Source: an uncultured Moraxella sp. (GTDB lineage Bacteria; Pseudomonadota; Gammaproteobacteria; Pseudomonadales; Moraxellaceae). Taken from it: a stretch of 24,703 bases of DNA. Below the pieces are notes generated by a model. The model ran no database searches. It had not been told where the DNA came from and was given only the letters and a program-made list of their open reading frames with translations. The number at the start of each line of letters is the position of its first letter. Position 1 is the stretch's first letter. Shown here one piece after another: positions 15,738 through 23,937 of this stretch. A program made the position numbers and the translations under genes. The DNA lies in the NCBI GenBank assembly GCA_916720335.1, contig CAKAQU010000009.1:1-24703 (forward strand), given 5' to 3'.

Positions 15738-15811
15738 TGGAGGCTGAGGTCGGAATCGAACCGGCGTACACGGAGTTGCAGTCCGCTGCATGACCACTCT
15801 GCCACCCAGCC
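15738..15811 (-). tRNA. tRNA-Cys (anticodon GCA)
   Basis: The minus strand begins GGCTGGGTGGCAGAGTGG and ends CTCAGCC-T-CCA. The acceptor stem pairs with one G-U. The anticodon arm is GCGGA-CTGCAAC-TCCGT, giving GCA, and the discriminator base U73 is the known cysteine identity base. 74 bases with encoded CCA. First gene of the small tRNA operon. Confidence 0.97.
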
Positions 15812-15829
15812 ATCGCTTGAATGATGCAT

Positions 15830-15857
15830 ATAATATCAAAAATTTTTTAGATTGCAA
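15830..15857 (-). promoter_or_regulatory. Promoter of the tRNA-Cys/tRNA-Leu operon
   Basis: On the minus strand TTGCAA (-35, 15852-15857) and TATTAT (-10, 15830-15835) are 16 bases apart. The -10 ends 18 bases before the mature tRNA-Cys. An A/T-rich block lies upstream of the -35, like the UP elements of stable RNA promoters. Confidence 0.6.
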
Positions 15858-16114
15858 GTATTTTTTTTAAAAAAATATCCATAATTTAGAAAAAACTTGC
15901 TTTGAACATAGTTTTAGGTAATTTACAAACTGTTTTTATGAACGCACAAGTGCAAAAACTTACTAAAAATGAGCAAAAAATACGTTATAATGAAAATCTT
16001 TAACTTTGTGCAATGGTTGTGTGTTATTCTGTATAAAATTTTATCAAGAATTAGCAAATTGTAACAAGTTTAGCAAGATTAGAGGCTTTATAACACAAAT
16101 AAGAAAGGTTTTTT
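15858..16114 (+). promoter_or_regulatory. Upstream region of the RND efflux operon
   Basis: This AT-rich stretch has no gene. TATAAT at 15986-15991 (in ACGTTATAATG) is the best -10, 123 bases before the adaptor ATG, with a poor -35. A small palindrome GCACAAGTGC lies at 15944-15953. AAGAAAGG just before the ATG is the ribosome-binding site. No regulator gene (TetR or two-component) is next to the operon in this window, so control must come from elsewhere. Confidence 0.35.
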
Positions 16115-17590
16115 ATGAGATTCAATTTAAAAACGCTGAGTATGGCGTTGGCATTTAGTAGCATGGCAATACTTTTTGGTTGCAAAAAACAAGAAGCAAA
16201 AGATGCCAAGACTGAGGCTTCAGCTCAGCAAAAAGCGCCAACGCCTGTGGTGGAAGTGCAGGTGATTGAACTGGGTGTTGTGCCAATTATGCAGACGTTT
16301 TCGGGTCGAGTTGCAGCTTTTGAAACGTCCGAAGTGCGTCCACAAGTTGGCGGGATTGTTGATGCGGTTTTGTTTAAAGAAGGCAGTTTTGTTAAAAAAG
16401 GACAGGAATTATATCGCATCAATCGTGATAATTATGTTAGTGCTGCCAATACTAGTCTTGCATCCATCGCTACTGCTGAAGCCAGTCTTGTCAGCGCCAG
16501 AGCTTCTCTTGCTGCTCAAGAAGCAACTCTTGCTCAAGCTCAATCAGATTTAAATCGTGTACAAAGTTTGGTTGGCATTGATGCTGTTTCTAAACAAATG
16601 TACGACCAGTATAAAACTGCCGTTCGTACTGCTCAGGCAAATGTTGAGGCAGCCAAAGCAACGGTTAGACAAGCCGAAGCATCCATCAGTAGCGCCAAAG
16701 CAGTACACGATGCTAGCCGTTTAGACATTGACCGCACCATTGTTCGCGCGCCGATTTCAGGCAGAGTGGGCATTTCGTCAGTAACATCTGGGGCTTTGGT
16801 ATCGGCATCACAAGCTACCCCGATGGTAACCATTTCTCGTACGGATGTGGTGTATGTGGATATTCAGCAGTCATCATCAGAAATGTTAAGATTGCGCCAA
16901 CAAATTGAATCAGGCAAAGCAGGTTTTGGTACAACTCAAGTACAAATCGTTTTAGAAGATGGTGAAATATATCCTTTAATTGGTAAATTAGCGCTTTCAG
17001 ATGCTAAAGTAGAAAAAAGCACAGGCACGGTTACATTGCGTGCTGTATTTGAAAATCCAAACGGTGTTTTAATTCCTGGAATGTATGTTAATGCTAATCT
17101 TGCCCAAGCAGTGATTGGTAATGCAGTACTATTACCACAAACAGCAGTGACTTTGACACCAAAAGGTGAAGCTGAAGTATTGGTAGTAAATGGTGAGAAA
17201 AAGATTGAAAAACGCACCATCAAAACATCAGGCACGTTCAAAGGTCAATGGGTAGTAACTGAAGGTTTAACCAATGGTGATGCGGTGGTGGTCATGGGTG
17301 GTGCTAAAGTTACTGCAGGTCAGGCGGTTGAAGTTAAGCTGGCAGGTCAAACCCCCGGGCCTGCCCTTGAAAATTCCAATGCTCAAAATCAAGATGCCCA
17401 AAACCCAAATACCCAGGCACAAAACCCCGAAGCAGCATCTCAACCAGCCCAAAACCCTAGTGCTCCAACTGAAAAAGTAGGTCAAAATAGTGTCATGGCG
17501 CCAAAGTCTAAAGAGCAAGAAGATGAAGCAAATGCCGCGCAAAAAGAAGCTGAAAGCATGGCGGATGGTAGCGACAGTTCAGGCGATTAA
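16115..17590 (+). CDS. RND efflux periplasmic adaptor (membrane fusion protein, AcrA/AdeI-like)
   Basis: A 491-aa lipoprotein that bridges the RND pump and the outer-membrane channel. The signal peptide ends in the lipobox LFGC, so Cys23 should be lipidated. Then come the lipoyl half with GGIVDAVLFKEGSFVKKGQEL (about 88-108), a long Ala/Ser/Gln-rich hairpin (about 112-205), the returning lipoyl half with RTIVRAPISGRVG, the beta-barrel domain, and the membrane-proximal domain. This matches AcrA/MexA/AdeI, which are about 380-415 aa. The surplus is a C-terminal tail of about 85 residues, rich in Asn, Gln, Pro and Ala with repeated AQNP, ending acidic. AAGAAAGG fixes the start. Nine bases separate it from the pump gene. 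Confidence 0.95.
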   Translation: MRFNLKTLSMALAFSSMAILFGCKKQEAKDAKTEASAQQKAPTPVVEVQVIELGVVPIMQTFSGRVAAFETSEVRPQVGGIVDAVLFKEGSFVKKGQELYRINRDNYVSAANTSLASIATAEASLVSARASLAAQEATLAQAQSDLNRVQSLVGIDAVSKQMYDQYKTAVRTAQANVEAAKATVRQAEASISSAKAVHDASRLDIDRTIVRAPISGRVGISSVTSGALVSASQATPMVTISRTDVVYVDIQQSSSEMLRLRQQIESGKAGFGTTQVQIVLEDGEIYPLIGKLALSDAKVEKSTGTVTLRAVFENPNGVLIPGMYVNANLAQAVIGNAVLLPQTAVTLTPKGEAEVLVVNGEKKIEKRTIKTSGTFKGQWVVTEGLTNGDAVVVMGGAKVTAGQAVEVKLAGQTPGPALENSNAQNQDAQNPNTQAQNPEAASQPAQNPSAPTEKVGQNSVMAPKSKEQEDEANAAQKEAESMADGSDSSGD

Positions 17591-17599
17591 GGAAGACCT

Positions 17600-20500
17600 A
17601 TGTCTAAATTTTTTATTGAGCGTCCCATTTTTGCGTGGGTTATCGCTATCTTAATTATGTTAGTTGGTAGTATTGCAATTTATGGGTTGCCTATTGAGCA
17701 ATATCCGCGCATTGCACCGCCAACAGTGTCTATTCGTGCCACTTATCCAGGCGCTGATGCTGAAACGGTGGAAAACTCTGTAACACAAGTAATTGAACAA
17801 CAAATGAAGGGCTTGGATGGTTTGTCTTATTTGTCATCGAGTTCATCATCAACAGGTTCGGCAGAAGTTACTTTAACTTTTGATAACAGCATTGACCCAG
17901 ACACCGCCCAAGTGCAGGTGCAAAATAAACTGCAAGCTGCGACCAGTTCTTTGCCTGAAGCAGTGCAAAGACAAGGTGTTACCGTCAATAAATCGTCCAG
18001 TGGATTTTTGATGGTTGCAGCATTTGTATCAGAAGATGGCAGCATGTCAGAGGATGATATTGGCGATTATCTAAACTCCAGTATTGTTGACGCGGTTAGC
18101 CGTGTCAATGGTGTCGGTTCGGTTAATGTTTTTGGCTCTAGTTATGCCATGCGTATTTGGCTTGACCCTGAAAAACTGCGTTCATATTCGTTAATGCCAT
18201 CAGATATTTCTGCAGCAATCAGTAGTCAAAACGTGCAAGTTTCAGCAGGTCAAATTGCGAATTTACCATCTGATGAAACGCGCCAAGTTATCAATGCCAG
18301 TGTTAGTGTTCAAAGCTATATGCAAACCCCTGAAGAATTTCGTAAAATTTTGGTGAAAACCGATGCTTCTGGCGCTAAAGTGTATTTAGGTGATGTTGCT
18401 GATGTTGAGCTTGGTAGTCAATCTTATTCATCACGTACACTGTACAATGGTAAAACAGCAGCAGGCGTGGCAATCAGTCTTGCTTCAGGTGCCAACGCTT
18501 TGGAAGTTCGTGAGGCAGTTGAGGCTCGTTTAAATGAATTATCCACGTCTTTTCCAAAAGGTTTAAAATACGAAGTACCTTACGATACTACGCCATTTGT
18601 ACGCTTATCCATCACTCAAGTTGTCAAAACCTTACTTGAAGCAATTGGGTTGGTATTTTTGGTGATGTTGCTTTTCTTACAAAGTTGGCGCGCAACTATC
18701 ATTCCAACTTTAGCTGTTCCCGTAGTTATTTTGGGTACATTTGCATTGTTATCGCAATTTGGTTTTACCATCAATATCTTAACCATGTTTGCAATGGTGC
18801 TTGCTATTGGTCTGCTTGTAGATGATGCAATTGTAGTGGTTGAAAACGTTGAACGGATTTTGGAAGAAAATCATACCATTTCAGTCAAAGATGCTACCAT
18901 TCAGTCTATGGGTGAAATCAGTAAAGTAGTCATTGGTATTGCTTTGATTTTATCCGTGGTTTTTGTACCCATGATTTTCTTTGGTGGCTCTAGTGGTGTC
19001 ATTTATCGTCAGTTTGCCGCAACGCTCATCATCAGTATGTCGTTATCGGCACTGGTAGCACTTATTTTTACTCCAGCGCTTTGTGTAACCATTTTAAAAC
19101 GTGGTCAGCACAAAGATGTGCAAACCCAAAAAGGCTTTTTTGGTTGGTTTAACCGTCTATTCTTAAAAGCCAGCCAAAAATATGAAGGTTTTGTAGGCAA
19201 AACATTCAATGCCAAATTTGTCTATTTGGTGCTGTATGTGGTGATTGTGGCAATTTTTGCACGCACGTTTGTTAAATTGCCCAGTTCATTTGTGCCAGAA
19301 GAAGACCAAGGCATGCTGATGACAATTGTACAATTGCCAGCAGGCTCCACGATGGATAAAACCAATCAAGTCATGGATAAAGTTTTAGGTTACTATCAGA
19401 CCCAAGAAAAAGATAATGTTGATAGTGTATTTACCATTTCAGGTTTTAGTTTTATGGGAAGTGGTCAAAACATGGGTATGGCGTTTGTTAAACTCAAAGA
19501 CTGGAGTGAACGCACAACTGATAAATCAACCGCTCAAGCCATCGCTCAGCGCGCTATGGTGATGAATGGCATCATTCCAGAAGCTAAACTAATCTTGCCA
19601 CTTGCGCCTCCAGCGATTCAAGGCTTTGGCACATCCTGTGGGTTTGATTTGCAGCTGCAAGACCGCGGTGGCGTGGGTCACGAAAAGCTTTTAGAAGCGC
19701 GTAACATGCTGATGGGTATGGCAATGCAAAGCAAAGACACCATTGGTTCAATTCGTCCAGGTGGTCAAGAAGACGCTCCTAAATTAAAAATTGATATTAA
19801 TAGAGAACAAGCTGCCGCCTATAATTTATCCATGTCAAACATTAATAGCACCATTTCTCAAGCGTGGGGAAGTAGTTATGTAAATGACTTTATTGACCGT
19901 GGACGCATTAAAAAAGTCTATCTACAAGGCAAACCTGATAGCCGTGCCACCCCTGAAGACATTGCTAAATGGTATGTGCGCAATAATAATGGTGAGATGA
20001 TTTCGTTTGCTTCATTTGCAACCAGTCGTTGGCAATATGGTTCGCCTAATTTAACACGATACAATGGTTTTTCTAGTATGGCACTGCAAGGTACTTCAGC
20101 TCCTGGAAAAAGTACTGGTGAATCAATTGCTGCAATGGAGGCAATGATGAAGCAGCTGCCAGAAGGTATTGGGCACGAGTGGACAGGCTTGGCACTAGAA
20201 GAGCAAAAATCAGGCGGCAAAGCTCCAATTTTATACGCTATTTCTATTTTGGTGGTGTTTTTATGTTTGGCAGCACTGTATGAAAGCTGGTCAATTCCAT
20301 TTTCGGTGCTTTTGGTGATTCCGCTTGGAGTATTGGGTGCGGTATTATTTACAGCAATGCGTGGTTTTTCAAATGACGTGTATCTGCAAGTGGGTTTGCT
20401 AACGGTAGTTGGTTTATCCGCTAAAAATGCCATCTTGATTATTGAGTTTGCTAAAGAAATTCAAGAACAAGGCAAATCCTTAAAAGAATCAGTAATGACC

Positions 20501-20749
20501 GCGGCGCGTATGCGTCTTAGACCTATTATTATGACATCTTTGGCATTTGGTATTGGTGTTGTGCCTTTGTATCAAGCAACTGGTGCAGGTTCTGGCAGTC
20601 AAAACGCTGTTGGTACCAGTGTTCTTGGTGGGGTGATTACCGCAACATTTTTGGGTATTTTCTTTATTCCGATGTTTTATGTATGGGTGCGAACTATTTT
20701 TCCTTACAAGCACAAACCCACTGTAAATTTGGATAAGTCAAACTCATAA
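17600..20749 (+). CDS. RND multidrug efflux pump, inner-membrane transporter (AcrB/MexB/AdeJ-like, HAE1 family)
   Basis: A 1049-aa proton-driven pump that captures hydrophobic drugs, dyes, bile salts or detergents from the periplasm and membrane. The N-terminus MSKFFIERPIFAWVIAILIM is the classic HAE1 start. Twelve membrane segments flank two large periplasmic loops. The proton-relay aspartates are present in TM4 (D408 and D409, in GLLVDDAIVVVENVERIL). The second half has GLSAKNAILIIEFAKE (TM10), with the conserved Lys. Length equals AcrB (1049 aa). AAGGAAG precedes the ATG. It is the middle gene of a three-gene operon with its own outer-membrane channel, like mexAB-oprM and adeIJK. Actual substrates cannot be read from sequence. 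Confidence 0.97.
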   Translation: MSKFFIERPIFAWVIAILIMLVGSIAIYGLPIEQYPRIAPPTVSIRATYPGADAETVENSVTQVIEQQMKGLDGLSYLSSSSSSTGSAEVTLTFDNSIDPDTAQVQVQNKLQAATSSLPEAVQRQGVTVNKSSSGFLMVAAFVSEDGSMSEDDIGDYLNSSIVDAVSRVNGVGSVNVFGSSYAMRIWLDPEKLRSYSLMPSDISAAISSQNVQVSAGQIANLPSDETRQVINASVSVQSYMQTPEEFRKILVKTDASGAKVYLGDVADVELGSQSYSSRTLYNGKTAAGVAISLASGANALEVREAVEARLNELSTSFPKGLKYEVPYDTTPFVRLSITQVVKTLLEAIGLVFLVMLLFLQSWRATIIPTLAVPVVILGTFALLSQFGFTINILTMFAMVLAIGLLVDDAIVVVENVERILEENHTISVKDATIQSMGEISKVVIGIALILSVVFVPMIFFGGSSGVIYRQFAATLIISMSLSALVALIFTPALCVTILKRGQHKDVQTQKGFFGWFNRLFLKASQKYEGFVGKTFNAKFVYLVLYVVIVAIFARTFVKLPSSFVPEEDQGMLMTIVQLPAGSTMDKTNQVMDKVLGYYQTQEKDNVDSVFTISGFSFMGSGQNMGMAFVKLKDWSERTTDKSTAQAIAQRAMVMNGIIPEAKLILPLAPPAIQGFGTSCGFDLQLQDRGGVGHEKLLEARNMLMGMAMQSKDTIGSIRPGGQEDAPKLKIDINREQAAAYNLSMSNINSTISQAWGSSYVNDFIDRGRIKKVYLQGKPDSRATPEDIAKWYVRNNNGEMISFASFATSRWQYGSPNLTRYNGFSSMALQGTSAPGKSTGESIAAMEAMMKQLPEGIGHEWTGLALEEQKSGGKAPILYAISILVVFLCLAALYESWSIPFSVLLVIPLGVLGAVLFTAMRGFSNDVYLQVGLLTVVGLSAKNAILIIEFAKEIQEQGKSLKESVMTAARMRLRPIIMTSLAFGIGVVPLYQATGAGSGSQNAVGTSVLGGVITATFLGIFFIPMFYVWVRTIFPYKHKPTVNLDKSNS

Positions 20750-20761
20750 GGAGAATCAAAG

Positions 20762-22456
20762 ATGATAAAACAAATACATTTCTTTACTATTGCAGCTTTG
20801 AGCTTGGCGATGTCTGCTTGCAGTGTTATCCCTCCAAAGGCACAAACACCGATTGCTGTGCCAAATGTGCCTTTGGATAAAAACTTCGAAGTTCTTGACC
20901 AAGAAACCATCAGCGTGCCTCAAAGACCTAGTTTGGCGGGGCTGCGTTGGCAGGATTTTTATGCTGACCCCAAATTAAAGCAGTTGATACAGATGGGGCT
21001 TGAACATAACAAAGATTTGGAGCAAGCTATTTTAGCAATACAAAGTGCTAAAGCTAAATATCAAATCACCAGTGCTGGCGGTTTACCAGCTGTTGGCGCT
21101 AGTGCTGGAGTGACGCGTTCAGCAGGCGGAAGAGACCAAAATCCAAGTACAGCATATAACGTTGGGCTGGCGATGTCCAGTTATGAATTGGATTTTTGGG
21201 GTAAAGTCGCCAATAGCAAAGAAGCCGCATTGCATGATTTTTTAGCAACAAATGCTGCTAAAGATGCCGCCCAAATTTCTTTGATTTCCAATATTGCTCA
21301 AACTTATGTAAATTTGAGTTATGCACTTGCCCAACGTCATCTTGCCAAAGAAACTCTAAAAACGCGCGAACATTCACTGATGATTACAAAAAAGCGTTTT
21401 AGTGCAGGTATTGATTCGCGTTCACCAAGTTTGCAGGCAGAAGCATCTTTAGAATCGGCTAAAATTTCTATTTATGAAGCTGATACAAACATTTTGCAAT
21501 TAAAAAATGCTTTACAATTGCTTATTGGCAAGCCCATTCCTAAAGAATTGATGCCTGAGATGGCGGTAGCAAACATTACAACACAGACAATTTTCCAAAC
21601 CGGCTTACCTAGCGAACTTTTGTACTATCGTCCCGATATTGTCCAAGCTGAACATGCATTGCGTGCCGCTGGCGCCAATATTGATGTTGCGCGTGCGGCT
21701 TATTTTCCATCGATTAGTTTATCAAGTAATATTGGCTACAGTTCATCTCATTTAAAAGATTTGTTCAATAGTTCAGCATTTGGTTGGTCATTTGGGCCAT
21801 CAATTAGTTTGCCAATTTTTGATGCAGGCAGTCGTCGCGCCAACTATGAAGTAGCGGAAGTTGCTCAAAAATCGGCTTTAGCAGCTTATGAAAAAACCAT
21901 TCAAACTGCTTTTAAAGAAGTCAATGATGTTTTAGCAAATCGAGCAACGCTTGGTCAAAGACTGGATTCTCAGTATCGTTTACAAAAAAATTATCAACAA
22001 ACTTATGATATTGCTTATGCTAGATTTCGTTCAGGTTTGGATGATTATTTAAATGTCTTAGATGCAGAACGTTCATTATTTGCTAATCAACAAGGTATTT
22101 TGAGTCTGGAGCAACAAAAAATCATCAGTCAAATTGAACTATATCAACGTTTGGGTGGTGGTGCAAGTTTGACAGCTGAACAGATTGCTGAATTTCATCA
22201 GCAACGTGAAGCAATGAAGACGGCAAATTTAGCAACTTTGGCGGATATTGCAAATCAAAAAACACAAATTGAAGATGAAAAGCTGCAATTAACTCAAACC
22301 AAGCCTGATAATATTAGAGTGCTTGAACCAAAAAATGTAGCTGGTGTAGCAAATCCAGAAGTGCAATCCGTACAGTCAGAGGCAAATCAGTCTCAAAATG
22401 CCACTCAGGCAGACGTACAGACAGACGTTTCTATGCCACCAAATAAGTCTAAATAA
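20762..22456 (+). CDS. RND efflux outer-membrane channel lipoprotein (NodT family, OprM/AdeK-like)
   Basis: A 564-aa outer-membrane factor that forms the exit duct of the pump. The lipobox MSAC gives a lipidated Cys20. The GLRWQDFYADPKLKQLIQMGL start and two repeated halves follow: one contains SYELDFWGKVANSKEAA, the other GPSISLPIFDAGSRRANYEVAE, and each carries the helical coils and a pair of barrel strands. The conserved RPDIVQAEHALRAAGANIDVARAAYFPSISL region is complete. OprM-type proteins are about 480 aa; this one has roughly 85 further residues after YQRLGGG, beginning with a charged helix and ending in a Gln/Asn/Ser-rich tail. AAGGAG precedes the ATG, 12 bases after the pump gene. Confidence 0.95.
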   Translation: MIKQIHFFTIAALSLAMSACSVIPPKAQTPIAVPNVPLDKNFEVLDQETISVPQRPSLAGLRWQDFYADPKLKQLIQMGLEHNKDLEQAILAIQSAKAKYQITSAGGLPAVGASAGVTRSAGGRDQNPSTAYNVGLAMSSYELDFWGKVANSKEAALHDFLATNAAKDAAQISLISNIAQTYVNLSYALAQRHLAKETLKTREHSLMITKKRFSAGIDSRSPSLQAEASLESAKISIYEADTNILQLKNALQLLIGKPIPKELMPEMAVANITTQTIFQTGLPSELLYYRPDIVQAEHALRAAGANIDVARAAYFPSISLSSNIGYSSSHLKDLFNSSAFGWSFGPSISLPIFDAGSRRANYEVAEVAQKSALAAYEKTIQTAFKEVNDVLANRATLGQRLDSQYRLQKNYQQTYDIAYARFRSGLDDYLNVLDAERSLFANQQGILSLEQQKIISQIELYQRLGGGASLTAEQIAEFHQQREAMKTANLATLADIANQKTQIEDEKLQLTQTKPDNIRVLEPKNVAGVANPEVQSVQSEANQSQNATQADVQTDVSMPPNKSK

Positions 22457-22460
22457 TAAG

Positions 22461-22497
22461 AAATAACACACCAATTTGATTTTGGGTGTGTTATTTA
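22461..22497 (+). terminator. Terminator of the RND efflux operon
   Basis: AATAACACACC (22462-22472) pairs with GGTGTGTTATT (22485-22495) over 11 bp, six bases past the channel gene stop. The T tail is short. Confidence 0.75.
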
Positions 22498-22534
22498 TAT
22501 GATATTTGGCTATAATTTTGATTGGTTTAGATAT

Positions 22535-22573
22535 TAAAAAACCCTTGAAATTCATGATTTTCAAGGGTTTTTG
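22535..22573. terminator. Second, bidirectional terminator hairpin
   Basis: AAAAAACCCTTGAA (22536-22549) pairs with TTCAAGGGTTTTT (22560-22572) around a short loop, with A and T runs on both sides. It may back up the efflux operon terminator, or may once have ended a leftward gene. The integrase relic fades out just to its right. Confidence 0.8.
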
Positions 22574-22589
22574 ACTAAGTTTGATTTAA

Positions 22590-22714
22590 GTCCAAAATCT
22601 ATGACTTTTTACCAGCTAGCGCATTATATTAAGCGATAATCCGTCGTCGTCAGATTTTGAGCAACATTTTGCCTAAACTTTAAGCGATTTGATTTGACCG
22701 TCTGTTAGTGCCAT
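22590..22714 (-). pseudogene. Decayed N-terminus of a P4-type tyrosine integrase
   Basis: From an ATG at 22714 the minus strand reads MALTDGQIKSLKV, then TAG, then AKCCSKSDDDGLSLNIMR, then TAG, then LVKSHRFWT, then TAA, all in one frame. This follows the N-terminal arm-binding domain (DUF4102) of P4-family integrases, which typically begin MALTDTQIKALKP and continue with K(L/V)SDGDGLYL and W.F. There are three stops in about 43 codons and no core catalytic domain; the similarity ends near 22590, before a terminator. It lies directly on the 3' side of ssrA, a well-known target of such integrases, and runs in the same direction as ssrA, as these genes usually do. It is a scar and makes no product. 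Confidence 0.7.
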
Positions 22715-22759
22715 GGTGTGTTAGCTATGTGTAATTTGTGTGTTATTTTAGCTTGATAA

Positions 22760-22867
22760 TTTATGATAATCAATAATTGTTAGTGATAACACATGACAGT
22801 TTAAGACACTAAAAAACCCCTGTAATTTAATAACTACAAGGGTTTTTTTGGGGTTTTATGATAATCA
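22760..22867. repeat. 13-bp direct repeat between the integrase relic and ssrA
   Basis: TTTATGATAATCA occurs at 22760-22772 and again at 22855-22867, with further loose similarity after each copy (AATAATTGTT versus GTGATATTGTT). The copies flank the ssrA terminator. They could be remains of integrase arm sites or of the old att region (inference). Confidence 0.5.
22811..22849. terminator. Terminator downstream of ssrA
   Basis: AAAAAACCCCTGTA (22811-22824) pairs with TACAAGGGTTTTTT (22835-22848) with one C-A mismatch. Read leftward it gives a T-rich end about 54 bases after the tmRNA CCA. It is similar in sequence to the hairpin at 22535-22573. Confidence 0.75.
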
Positions 22868-22902
22868 GTGATATTGTTTGATTATAAATGATAGCTTTAT
22901 AA

Positions 22903-23260
22903 TGGTGGAGATGGCGGGAGTTGAACCCGCGTCCGCCAGCACTACGCCCATGATTCTACATGCTTAGAATCTGTCTATGGCTTTAATCCGCACCGAACCG
23001 ACAGTCAGGTAGGATTGGACGATTTCCTAAAGTTTCGCCTAAGCTATTGGAACACTAACCTAAACTATCCCTTGTACGTTCGCTTCGGGGTGAGCAACCA
23101 GACCAAAGGCAATCTGTGCCGACCCAAGCAGCCCTTAGGCTGCTAGAGCGTAAGTTTCGTCGTTTGCGACTATTTTAAAGGTATGGGTATTTACAAGAGG
23201 CATACACTCTTGACATGCATCATTAGGTTTCATTACCAGCGTCAAAGCCAGAACATCCCC
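22903..23260 (-). ncRNA. ssrA: Transfer-messenger RNA (tmRNA)
   Basis: The tmRNA rescues stalled ribosomes and tags the unfinished protein for degradation. The minus strand starts GGGGATGTTCTGGCTTTGAC and ends with the T arm GGGTTCAACTCCC, then CATCTCC-A-CCA; the ends pair as a tRNA-like acceptor with one G-U. The reading frame at 23167-23135 encodes ANDETYALAA then TAA, a typical gammaproteobacterial tag ending in LAA. The tag stop lies in a hairpin (CAGCCTAAGGGCTG). Pseudoknot-rich sequence fills the rest. Total 358 bases with encoded CCA, usual for the family. Its 3' end is a common integration target, in keeping with the integrase relic beside it. Confidence 0.97.
23135..23167 (-). other. 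tmRNA proteolysis-tag reading frame
   Basis: The codons GCA AAC GAC GAA ACT TAC GCT CTA GCA GCC TAA give ANDETYALAA. The resume codon is GCA. The LAA end is the ClpXP/ClpAP degron. Confidence 0.95.
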
Positions 23261-23270
23261 AATTGTTCCC

Positions 23271-23298
23271 ATGGTATCATAACTGCTGAAAAATGCAA
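23271..23298 (-). promoter_or_regulatory. Promoter of ssrA
   Basis: On the minus strand TTGCAT (-35, 23293-23298) and TACCAT (-10, 23271-23276) are 16 bases apart, and the -10 ends 10 bases before the mature tmRNA 5' end. The overlapping TATGAT is an alternative -10. Confidence 0.5.
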
Positions 23299-23352
23299 GT
23301 GAATTATGCAAACCTCAACAATTATTGACAATTATTTATGGGCTAAACAAAA

Positions 23353-23907
23353 TTAGTGTTTTGGTGCATAGGCAGCCAGTTCAGGATTAATGTCAGTTTT
23401 AGCGACATTATTGGCGTAGTTACATAAGGTTGCTAGCGCTACACCCATAATGACATCAAGCACATTTTGGTCGTTGTAACCTGCAGATTTAAATGCATTT
23501 AATTCATCATCAGATACTTGACCACGTTTATCAATCAACTGCATGGTAAACTGTGCTAACGCTTGATATTTTGGATTGTCGTCGATGCTTGTGCGGTTGC
23601 GTAATGCTTCTAAAATGGGTTCGGGTGTTTTTAGACGCAACGTAGCAATTTTACTATGACCTGCTACACAAAAATCACAACCATTATGAGCAGCAGCCGT
23701 GATCTGTACCACTTCTACTTCTTCAGCGGTCAATGAATTAGAACCGTTCATTTTACCAACTTCTTGATAAAATGCCAATGCTTGGGGAGAGTTTGCCAAC
23801 ACTCCAATAAGATTTGGAATAAAACCATTGGCTTTTTGTACTGCTTCAATACGTTCTTTGGCAGCTTCAGGAGCAGTGTCTGGAGTATGAACAATAAGAC
23901 GCGCCAT
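23353..23907 (-). CDS. Carboxymuconolactone decarboxylase / AhpD-family protein
   Basis: A 184-aa soluble protein. The core (about residues 50-110) has the AhpD-like signature EVVQITAAAHNGCDFCVAGH: a C-x2-C pair (Cys77 and Cys80) followed by His84, the arrangement of thiol-based peroxidase partners such as AhpD. A second helical part (about 120-175) resembles the first, as in two-repeat family members. A role in peroxide defence is likely by family, but the electron donor and substrate are unknown; no ahpC lies nearby. The ribosome-binding site AAGGAA precedes the ATG. It is divergent from clpB, and leftward like ssrA. No clear terminator separates it from the ssrA promoter. Confidence 0.88.
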   Translation of the reverse strand: MARLIVHTPDTAPEAAKERIEAVQKANGFIPNLIGVLANSPQALAFYQEVGKMNGSNSLTAEEVEVVQITAAAHNGCDFCVAGHSKIATLRLKTPEPILEALRNRTSIDDNPKYQALAQFTMQLIDKRGQVSDDELNAFKSAGYNDQNVLDVIMGVALATLCNYANNVAKTDINPELAAYAPKH

Positions 23908-23937
23908 AATTTTTCCTTAGTTTTTAAATGGACTTTT

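Noticed and set aside
22376..22564. A 62-codon minus-strand frame at the end of the channel gene
   Set aside because: It runs through two terminator hairpins and overlaps the channel gene; no coding features.
22486..22748. GTGTGTTATTT at 22486 and 22738 as element ends
   Set aside because: Only 11 bp, low complexity, and one copy is simply the arm of the efflux operon terminator.
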